Shown: piece by piece, positions 58,368-64,000 of the stretch
How the letters are laid out: the number at the start of each line of letters is the position of its first letter
How positions within the stretch are numbered: position 1 is the stretch's first letter
Origin: Corynebacterium efficiens YS-314
Lineage (GTDB): Bacteria > Actinomycetota > Actinomycetes > Mycobacteriales > Mycobacteriaceae
NCBI RefSeq assembly: GCF_000011305.1
Contig: NC_004369.1
Location: 2,728,001 to 2,792,000, forward strand
Direction: 5' to 3'
Length of the DNA: 64,000 nucleotides
The notes under the pieces: model-generated
Database searches by the model: none
What the model was told of the DNA's origin: nothing
Seen by the model: the letters and a program-made list of their open reading frames with translations, nothing else
Made by a program: the position numbers and the translations under genes

Positions 58368-58430
58368 TGAATCGGCTGTAAGTGTTCGTGGTGGCCGGCC
58401 CGGGGCTGGCCACCACGAACAGCCGATTCA
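58368..58430. repeat. 63-bp near-perfect palindrome with IS3-like ends
   Basis: TGAATCGGCT (58368-58377) and GTTCGTGGTGGCC (58384-58396) pair with GGCCACCACGAAC (58408-58420) and AGCCGATTCA (58421-58430). The only defect is a 6-base bulge GTAAGT on the left. The outer TGAATCGGC equals the first nine bases of the IS3-type terminal repeats at 58664 and 60030. Confidence 0.8.
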
Positions 58431-58518
58431 GAACCGGGCTGTCACACCGTGTGCAGGGGAGCGGGTGCGGTATCGCAGGGGCAGCGCAGCCCATCAGGTC
58501 TGGCGACGGCCAACGCGG

Positions 58519-58663
58519 TCAGCTCGCGCCGAGGCCGTCGAGGATGCGCCCACGGACCTCGTCGGGCTCGCCCGCTCCATCCACCTCGACGAGGATGCCG
58601 CTGTCGCGTTAGACCATGAGGAGGGGAGCCGTCCGCTCGGCGAACCGGACCCGGGCGCCCCAC
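58519..58663 (-). pseudogene. adenylate kinase C-terminal fragment with nonsense codon
   Basis: On the minus strand, codons for ARVRFAERTAPLLMV, a TAA, then RDSGILVEVDGAGEPDEVRGRILDGLGAS and a stop match the end of adenylate kinases (E-TAPL..Y...G.L..VDG.GE.DEV..RI). The TAA replaces the conserved Tyr (TAC to TAA). The upstream part of the gene is missing: the IS3-type element begins at 58664. It is not the native adk, which normally follows secY. Confidence 0.7.
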
Positions 58664-58717
58664 TGAATCGGCCCAGGTTTGATGCCGCTGTTGTTTGAGT
58701 CCGGAAGGATGGACAGC

Positions 58718-59029
58718 ATGCCGAAGAAGATCGATCCCCAGCTGCGCGCGAGGTGCGTGCGGCTCGTCAGGGAGCACCTCCAGGAGTACCCCACCCTGAC
58801 CGCGGCGACCGCTGCCGTGGCGCGGCAAGAGGGTGTCTCGCCTGAGTCCGTGCGGCGCTGGCTCGCGCAGGCCGAGGTCGATGACGGGACCCGACTCGGC
58901 ATCACGACCGAGGAATCCGCCGAGGTCAAGCGCCTGAAAGCTGAGGTCAAGCGGTTGCGGGACGACAATGAGATCCTGCGCAGGGCCTCGATTTTCTTCG
59001 CGGGGGAGCTCGACCCCCGCAACCGCTGA
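58718..59029 (+). CDS. IS3-family OrfA (helix-turn-helix, leucine zipper)
   Basis: 103 residues: a helix-turn-helix with TAAVARQEGVSPESVRRWLAQAEVD near 33-57, then a coiled coil ESAEVKRLKAEVKRLRDDNEILRRA that mediates multimerisation. GGAAGG lies 9 bases before the ATG at 58718. OrfB is in the -1 phase, so a fusion transposase would need -1 frameshifting near 59000. Confidence 0.8.
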   Translation: MPKKIDPQLRARCVRLVREHLQEYPTLTAATAAVARQEGVSPESVRRWLAQAEVDDGTRLGITTEESAEVKRLKAEVKRLRDDNEILRRASIFFAGELDPRNR

Positions 59030-59049
59030 TCTGCGCGTTCATCGATGAG

Positions 59050-60030
59050 ATGCGCGTCGAGGGCTATGCAGTCGAGTCGATCCTCCGCGTCCTGCGTCAG
59101 CAGGGCCTTCGGATCGCTGCACACACCTACCGGGCCTGGAAGAATCCGACGCGGATCGCTGCCCGCACCGTCACAGACGCCCTTGTCGAGGACAAGATCC
59201 GCGAGCTCGCCTGGACGACCAACCCCGTTACCGGGCTCATCCAGACGACGCCGGAGGGCCTCTACGGGCGACGGAAGTGGGTCGCCCTGCTCCGTCGTCA
59301 GAAGGGCCTCGCCGGCACGTCTCGCGGGGCGGTGGACCGGGCCATGCGCACCCTCGGGCTCGAGGGGGTGCGGCGCGTTAAGAAGCTCCGCACGACGATC
59401 TCCGATCCGGACGGGAAGCGAGCCGGTGACCTGCTGAATCGGGACTTCACCGCCCCGGCTCCGAACCGGGTGTGGGTCACGGACTTCACCTACGTCCGCA
59501 CCTGGGCGGGGTTCGTCTACGTCGCATTCGTCGTGGACGTCTTCGCCCAGCGGATCATGGGCTGGCACGCCTCAACGTCGAAGAAGGTCGACCTAGTCAT
59601 GACGCCGCTGCGGATCGCGCTCTGCCAACGAGAACGCGACGGAAACCCCGTCTCACCAGGGGATTTGATCCACCACAGCGACGCCGGATCTCAGTACACC
59701 GCTATTCGGCTGACCGAGCATCTCGCCCTCGAGGGCATCGCCCCGTCGATCGGGACCGTCGGCGATGCCTTCGATAACGCGCTGATGAAGACGGTGAGCG
59801 GGCTCTACAAGACCGAGTGCATCCGCACCACCGTCTTCCACTCAGGGCCGTTCCGGACGCTCGCGGACGTCGAGTTCGCGACCGCCGGCTGGGTCGACTG
59901 GTAAAACAACCGGCGCCTGCACGGCTCCCTCGGGTATCTCACCCCGGTAGAGTTCGAGATGCTCCACTACGCGGCCCTCACCCGAGAGCCCGAACCCACA
60001 AAGCAGCGGCAGAGAACCCGGGCCGATTCA
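59050..60030 (+). pseudogene. IS3-family OrfB transposase, inactivated
   Basis: The integrase-core domain is recognisable: VWVTDFTYVRTW (first Asp), LIHHSDAGSQYTA (second Asp) and GDAFDNALMKTVSGLYKTECI. The position of the catalytic Glu in that last motif (NALMET in relatives) is Lys here, an AAG codon where GAG is expected. In addition, TAA at 59902-59904 replaces the Tyr codon of the conserved WYNNRRLHGSLGYLTPVEFE. The rest of the frame continues intact after the stop. Both changes should abolish transposition in cis. Confidence 0.85.
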
Positions 60031-60103
60031 GGGTGTCGATGGCCCATCCGTCGCCCGTACGGTCCTGGGAGATCCGCATGTAGGCGGCTACACGACTCGT
60101 CAT
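60031..60103 (-). pseudogene. N-terminal fragment of a serine recombinase
   Basis: From ATG 60103 on the minus strand, 24 codons give MTSRVAAYMRISQDRTGDG then WAID before the IS3-type end. This matches the start of large serine integrases/resolvases (the Y-R-S-D-TGDG motif with catalytic Ser in MRISQD). The rest of the gene is absent. It begins 24 bases from the truncated luciferase-like gene, where an attachment-site junction would be expected. Confidence 0.72.
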
Positions 60104-60126
60104 GAATCTAATGTTACAGATGAACG

Positions 60127-60948
60127 TTGGGCTATGAAAACCCCCTGCACCTGGCAGAGGAGGCCGCCGCACTGAACCTGCTTGCCGACGGCAGAGTGGC
60201 CCTCAGCGTGTCCCGGGGATCACCCGAGCCTGCCGAGAAGGGCTGGGAGGCCTTCGGCTACGCCACCGGCGAGGATGACCCCAAGGGCGCGGGCATGGCA
60301 CGCGAGAAGTTCCAGCGTTTCATGGCCGCGGTTGATGGTTATGGCATGGCCGTGGCGGCCGAGGACCAGTACCCACGCCTCTACCGCCCCGGCACCCCGC
60401 TGCCGATCTTCCCGCATGACCCACAGCTGCGGAAATCCATCTGGTGGGGTGCGGGTTCCCACAACACCGCCATCCAGGCGGCGAAGGACGGGGTGAACCT
60501 GATGAGCTCCACCCTGGTCTCCGAGGCCACCGGCCAGAGCCTGGCTGATCTGCAGTTCGACCAGATCCAGAACTACCGCGCCGCCTGGAAGGAGGCCGGT
60601 CACGACTGGACCCCGCGTGTGTCCGTCTCCCGCTCGATCTTCCCTATCCTCACCGACCGCGACCGTGAGCTCTTCGGCCTACAGGGGCAGGGTGGTGATC
60701 AGATCGGCATCATCGATGACACCCGCACCACCTTCGGTCGCACCTACGCGGGCACCCCGGATGAGCTCATCGACCAGCTCAAACAGGACAGGGCTGTCAT
60801 GGATGCCGACACCCTCATGCTCACCGTGCCGAACCAGATGGGTGTGGAACTCAACGCCTCCATCCTGCGCAACTTCGCCGAGCATGTCGCCCCGGCACTC
60901 GGGTGGGAGCCCAACACCCAGGGCCGGGTGACGGGTTACGAGTTCTGA
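60127..60948 (+). pseudogene. luciferase-like (LLM-class) monooxygenase lacking its N-terminus
   Basis: The 273 codons align with the middle and end of LLM-class flavin-dependent oxidoreductases: GYENPLHLAEEAAALNLLADGRVALSVSRG at once, then VPNQMGVELNASILRNFAEHVAPALG at the end. Relatives have about 80 more N-terminal residues forming the first barrel strands. The frame opens at a TTG right after a stop, at the junction with foreign DNA, with no RBS. The remaining sequence has no frameshifts, so truncation is recent or the remnant is still tolerated. Confidence 0.75.
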
Positions 60949-61002
60949 CCCGCCAGCTGGCAGGCGTGCCGTTCCGCCGCTGTGACCGCGAAAAAGGGCA
61001 CA

Positions 61003-62265
61003 ATGGTTAACGTGACACCCCGACCGATGCGCCCTGTTACCTCCCTCATTGAGGACAACCCGGACGTTTTCCTCACAACAGTGATGTCCAGGCTGTCCAC
61101 ACTCGATCCCCTGGCACCCACCTGCATTCCGCATGTGGATGATCAGACCCACATCAGCATCACGGAACTGCTGGCCGCGATGCTGGATGGCGTCGGGGAT
61201 GAGGGCGCGGTCGAGCCCGGGACGGTGGAGTATTTCCGCGATCTCGCCCGGGACTACCGGCGTTTCGGTTTCACCCCGCAGACCTTCACCAACCTCGGTG
61301 AGGCCATCCGCCTGGCTCTGCGCGAGGTGGGGCAGGATCTGCCCTTCGAGACGGAGTTATTCGCCGAACGCGCCATCACCGCCACCACCTCCGAGATGGC
61401 CGCCGCCGCCCGGGAGGCCATCGATGACGGTATCCCCGCCGCCACCGGTGCGACGGTGGTGCAGGTGGAACGACGCAGCCGGCGCTTCATCGTCGTGCGT
61501 CTGGAGGCCGATGGCCCCTTGAGTTATTTCCCCGGCCAGTACCTGCCGGTCACCACGGAATACCTGCAGAATTCCTGGCGTTTCCTCTGCCCGTCCATCC
61601 CGGCGAATGAATGGGGCCAGGTGGAATTCCACATCCAGACCGGGGAGGACGAGGCCCTGCGCCTGCTCGCCGGTTCCCAACCCGGTGACCGGTGGTCCAT
61701 CGGGTTGGGGCAGGGCGAGTTCGGTCAGCGTCTCTTCGGGGCGGGTTCCGCGCTTGTCGACGCCTCCCCCGACGCCGTCACCGACGACGGTGAGCCCGGG
61801 GACGACGGTGACCACGGGGATGGGGGCGGCGTCGATAAGCAGGATGACCTGTTGTTCATCGCCTACGGCACCGGGCTGGCACCGCTGCGGGCGATGATGT
61901 TCGAGCTGATGACCCGCACCCATCCCCCACGCCTGCACTTCTTTGTCGGTGCGGAATACCCCGGTGAGCTCTATGAACTGATGGGGCTGTGGAATTTCGC
62001 GGCGACCTGCCCGTGGCTGTCGGTGGTGCCGGTGACCACCAACGCCGAGGACGCCTGGTGGGTGCAGGCCACCGAGGCCTCCCAACCGCCCCGGGGTCTG
62101 CATCTGCCCCAGGTGGGGAAGATGGCGGAGATCGTCACCAGCGTCGGCTCGTGGGCGGACCGGGATGTGCTCATCGCAGGCCCCGAGCAGATGGCCCGGG
62201 ATATCCGGCGCGCCCTGATCAGGCGTGGCACCCCACGCGAGCGGATCGAGCACCTGGAGTTCTGA
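61003..62265 (+). CDS. globin-like / FAD-NAD reductase, flavohaemoprotein relative
   Basis: 420 residues. The first 140 are helical and follow the globin order of flavohaemoproteins, but the proximal-histidine motif reads LARDYRRFGFTPQTF with Tyr85 where His is expected. From 150 a ferredoxin-reductase module follows: YFPGQYLPVTTEY (FAD), LLFIAYGTGLAPLRAMM (NAD) and VLIAGPEQMARDIRRAL at the end. Between the two halves of the reductase, residues about 251-279 are an extra acidic Asp/Gly segment bracketed by inverted motif copies. AAGGG lies 6 bases before the ATG. Probably an electron-transfer protein; haem binding is doubtful. Confidence 0.7.
   Translation: MVNVTPRPMRPVTSLIEDNPDVFLTTVMSRLSTLDPLAPTCIPHVDDQTHISITELLAAMLDGVGDEGAVEPGTVEYFRDLARDYRRFGFTPQTFTNLGEAIRLALREVGQDLPFETELFAERAITATTSEMAAAAREAIDDGIPAATGATVVQVERRSRRFIVVRLEADGPLSYFPGQYLPVTTEYLQNSWRFLCPSIPANEWGQVEFHIQTGEDEALRLLAGSQPGDRWSIGLGQGEFGQRLFGAGSALVDASPDAVTDDGEPGDDGDHGDGGGVDKQDDLLFIAYGTGLAPLRAMMFELMTRTHPPRLHFFVGAEYPGELYELMGLWNFAATCPWLSVVPVTTNAEDAWWVQATEASQPPRGLHLPQVGKMAEIVTSVGSWADRDVLIAGPEQMARDIRRALIRRGTPRERIEHLEF
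61752..61840. repeat. inverted pair of GGCGTCGAYAAGC motifs in a coding region
   Basis: GCTTGTCGACGCC at 61752-61764 and GGCGTCGATAAGC at 61828-61840 are inverted copies (one base differs, Y = C or T). They bracket 63 bases encoding an Asp/Gly-rich stretch inside a reductase. The 89-bp unit keeps the reading frame with the flanking conserved domains. Confidence 0.75.
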
Positions 62266-63057
62266 TTACAGCACCGGGATGGACTTCCGGATGTCCTGGA
62301 GGTTGGACAGATCGATGTCGGCGATGACGGTCTCCGGTTCATAGCCGGCGCTGTCGGCGATCACTCCGGTGGGGTCAACCACCATGGAATGACCGATCCC
62401 GGCGGGGCCCTTACGCTTCTCGGTGGGGCGGGCCTGGTCGCACATGAGGATCCAGGAGGTGGAATCCAGGGCGCGGGCGCGGGTGAGCACCTGCAACTGC
62501 TCTAGTTTGCCCTCCCCGTCCTGCCAGGAGGTGGGCACCACGATGATCTCAGCACCGGCGCGCGCCAGCTCCTGGAACTGGGTGGGGAACCTGAGGTCGT
62601 AGCAGATGGCCACGCCGACCTTCACCCCGTCGAGGTCGAATACATGTAATTCATTTCCCGGTTTGACGGTGTCGGATTCGCGGTAGCCGAAGGCATCGTA
62701 GGTGTTGATCTTGTGATAGCCCTCATGCAGTCCGTTGCCGGTGACCAGGGCGGTGTTGTGCACCCGGTGGAGGGTTTTGCCGTCCTGTTCCACGGTGTCG
62801 GCCGGGGTGAACATCCCCGCCACGATCACCACCCCGAGGTCCTCGGCCAGCTGCTGCACACCGGTGGCGAAAGCACCCGTGTGCAGGTCTTCTGCCTGTT
62901 CATCGAGGCGCCCGGTACCGAAGGCCTGGGAGGTGGCCTCCGGGTAGATGAGCAGGCGTGCCCCCTGCGCGGCGGCGTCGGTGGCGGTGGTTCTGACGAG
63001 CTCCAGGTTGGCCATCTTATCGCCACCGGAGGTGATCTGTATCAAAGCGATGCGCAT
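62266..63057 (-). CDS. carbon-nitrogen hydrolase (nitrilase superfamily)
   Basis: Amidase-type hydrolase of 263 residues. The Glu-Lys-Cys triad is visible: Glu40 in LIYPEATSQ, Lys116 in GYHKINTYDAFGYRES and Cys152 in AICYDLRFPTQFQELA. The layout is that of NIT2/omega-amidase or deaminated-glutathione amidase relatives; the substrate is not determined. TAGGCT (63070-63065) is 7 bases before the ATG at 63057, so it is probably leaderless. Convergent with the reductase gene, stops adjacent. Confidence 0.88.
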   Translation of the reverse strand: MRIALIQITSGGDKMANLELVRTTATDAAAQGARLLIYPEATSQAFGTGRLDEQAEDLHTGAFATGVQQLAEDLGVVIVAGMFTPADTVEQDGKTLHRVHNTALVTGNGLHEGYHKINTYDAFGYRESDTVKPGNELHVFDLDGVKVGVAICYDLRFPTQFQELARAGAEIIVVPTSWQDGEGKLEQLQVLTRARALDSTSWILMCDQARPTEKRKGPAGIGHSMVVDPTGVIADSAGYEPETVIADIDLSNLQDIRKSIPVL

Positions 63058-63154
63058 AATCCACAGCCTAGGTGTGCGGCGCTGATTGTTCACAGGTTCG
63101 ATGCACCCATTCTTGTCATTTATCTTGGGCGGCCCTTGACTGAGGGGCATGTTC

Positions 63155-63400
63155 ATGACGACAGATTTCCCCGAGCGCCTCGCCGCCACCACCCGTGACC
63201 TGCTCTTCCCGCCCCTCACCCCGGCCGGGGGTGCGAGCCGGACCGAGAGTGCCCTGCGCGCCGCCGATGCGGGTTGGCGGGCCCTGCTTTACGACGCTGA
63301 AGACACCCTCGCCTCCTCCCTGCACTCCATGGAGACCCTGGCGCGGTCCTTCTGTGAGGTCGATGACACCCTGGCCGGCGACCTGGGGAGGCACCTGTGA
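63155..63400 (+). CDS. small helical protein, type VII secretion (EspC/WXG100)-like
   Basis: 81 residues predicted as two helices around a Pro/Gly turn (FPPLTPAGGASR). ALRAADAGWRALLYDAEDTLASSLHSMETLARSF and a final DDTLAGDL resemble EspC-like and other WXG100-class small proteins. No signal peptide. GAGGGG lies 7 bases before the ATG at 63155. The stop overlaps the next start in GTGA. The pairing with a DUF1023-like protein is common for such genes in Actinobacteria. Secretion is inference only. Confidence 0.5.
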   Translation: MTTDFPERLAATTRDLLFPPLTPAGGASRTESALRAADAGWRALLYDAEDTLASSLHSMETLARSFCEVDDTLAGDLGRHL

Positions 63401-64000
63401 CACTCGCGCTGAAAAGCCACGAGTTGGAGGAGCTGGCCGGGGTGCTCGAGGAGATCGGGCGGGCCTTGGCCGGACAGGCAGACGACCGGGCCCTGCGGTG
63501 GAACGACCTGCTGCACCTGACCGATGCGGAAGCCCTCGTCCTGGGGATCCGGAGGTTGCACGCCCACAACACCACCATCACCGACACCGTCGACCAGATC
63601 AGCTCGGTGGCCAGGTTCCTGTTCAGTGCAGCTGGCCTGGTCAGAGCCCTGGAACAGCACCTGTGGGTGGTGGAGCGGTGGGCGGGCATCTCCCCGGAGG
63701 CGATCGCCACCCTGCGGTACCTCACCATGATGGGTGACCTCCTCGATTTCATGTGCGCCCGCCAGATCGGGGCCCTGTGCACCCCGACCGCCGCCCCAAC
63801 GGTGCGGGCGCTCGGGGATGTCGCGGACCTGCCCGCCACCGCGATCCACGAATTCCACCACATGAACGCCCCACCCTTGATCCGGGAGCTTGCCGATGCC
63901 AACCCCGACCTCATGCTCCTCGAAGTGGGCGACGGCACCTTCGCTGCCGCCTTCGGTGACATCGATGATGCGGCTGCGGTGACCACCATGGTCGCCGGGG
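63397..64000 (+). CDS. DUF1023-like hydrolase with helical N-terminus (partial)
   Basis: The GTG at 63397 overlaps the previous stop by 4 bases. The 201 residues in the window are a long helical region (SHELEELAGVLEEIGRALAGQ at the start), then PPLIRELADANPDLMLLEVGDGTFAAAFGDIDDAAAVTTMVAG at the cut. That last segment matches the opening of the alpha/beta-hydrolase DUF1023 domain (V-x-GD.d.A..V...VPG). The catalytic part lies beyond the window. A type VII-associated or envelope role is suggested by the preceding small gene. Confidence 0.6.
   Translation, partial: MTLALKSHELEELAGVLEEIGRALAGQADDRALRWNDLLHLTDAEALVLGIRRLHAHNTTITDTVDQISSVARFLFSAAGLVRALEQHLWVVERWAGISPEAIATLRYLTMMGDLLDFMCARQIGALCTPTAAPTVRALGDVADLPATAIHEFHHMNAPPLIRELADANPDLMLLEVGDGTFAAAFGDIDDAAAVTTMVAG

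Larger units (their letters stand above)
58664..60030 (+). mobile_element. degenerate IS3-family insertion sequence, 1367 bp
   Basis: Terminal repeats TGAATCGGCCCAGGTT (58664-58679) and, inverted, TGAATCGGCCCGGGTT (60030-60015) differ at one base. Two overlapping-phase frames, orfA and orfB (-1 phase), are typical of the family. No target duplication is seen (CAC left, GGG right). The left neighbour is an adk fragment and the right a recombinase fragment, so the element marks a deletion or recombination joint rather than a simple insertion. Confidence 0.85.

Overview
The window comes from the chromosome of a high-GC Corynebacterium of the C. glutamicum / C. efficiens type. This rests on the glnX-glnH-pknG operon with a PknG lacking the rubredoxin segment, an mrp operon with fused MrpA+MrpB, the unusual corynebacterial N-acetylglutamate synthase, many promoters placed for leaderless mRNAs, and HrcA/CIRCE and HspR/HAIR heat-shock sites. 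From memory, the gene order follows the M. tuberculosis Rv0440 to Rv0357 region (groEL2, YbdK, VirR, DUF3263, def, GNAT, xthA, glnX-glnH-pknG, ackA-pta, Rv0383c, pyrE, spoU, GH76, fda, purA, clpB), rearranged in places. The backbone is therefore old actinobacterial core.

Layout. 0.3-3.1 kb: groEL with two CIRCE boxes, then the relic of a tad pilus locus (an apparently intact prepilin peptidase beside the last third of a TadC-like gene). 3.4-5.7 kb: an M20 peptidase and a stand-alone LeuA-dimerisation-like protein behind a structured leader with a 19-codon ORF. 6.0-12.6 kb: mrpACDEFG Na+/H+ antiporter. 12.6-17.7 kb: hydrolase-like protein, YbdK-type ligase, VirR-like protein and DUF3263 on one strand, facing def, N-acetylglutamate synthase and xthA on the other. 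17.7-24.3 kb: cardiolipin synthase, drug exporter, Na/Pi cotransporter, an ABC transporter pair and a Nudix hydrolase. 24.5-29.7 kb: glnX-glnH-pknG, amino-acid sensing to 2-oxoglutarate dehydrogenase control. 29.8-34.2 kb: pta-ackA and fprA. 34.4-43.3 kb: GNAT, purT, amidohydrolase, purA, small TatA, FUSC-like protein and fda. 43.5-55.7 kb: GH76, SpoU methyltransferase, pyrE, envelope protein, rhodanese-like protein, regulator, MFS exporter, a secreted protease group and clpB. 60.9-64 kb: globin-like reductase, nitrilase-family hydrolase and a type VII-like small-protein/DUF1023 pair cut by the window end.

The only clearly accessory segment is 56.48-60.13 kb, a scar between a 3'-truncated flavin monooxygenase and a 5'-truncated luciferase-like monooxygenase. 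It holds an IS982-like element, an unidentified C-terminal fragment, an imported-looking stress protein, a 63-bp palindrome, an adenylate kinase tail with a nonsense codon, a doubly mutated IS3-family element and the first 24 codons of a serine recombinase. It reads as what remains of an integrated element after IS-mediated deletions.

The most unusual signal is not a gene. The 10-mer GTCGAYAAGC occurs 16 times in 64 kb, often as the 13-mer GGCGTCGAYAAGC, in both orientations and in coding and intergenic DNA. By a base-composition estimate fewer than one would be expected. One inverted pair brackets an extra acidic segment inside a reductase gene. No CRISPR array, rRNA or tRNA was seen.
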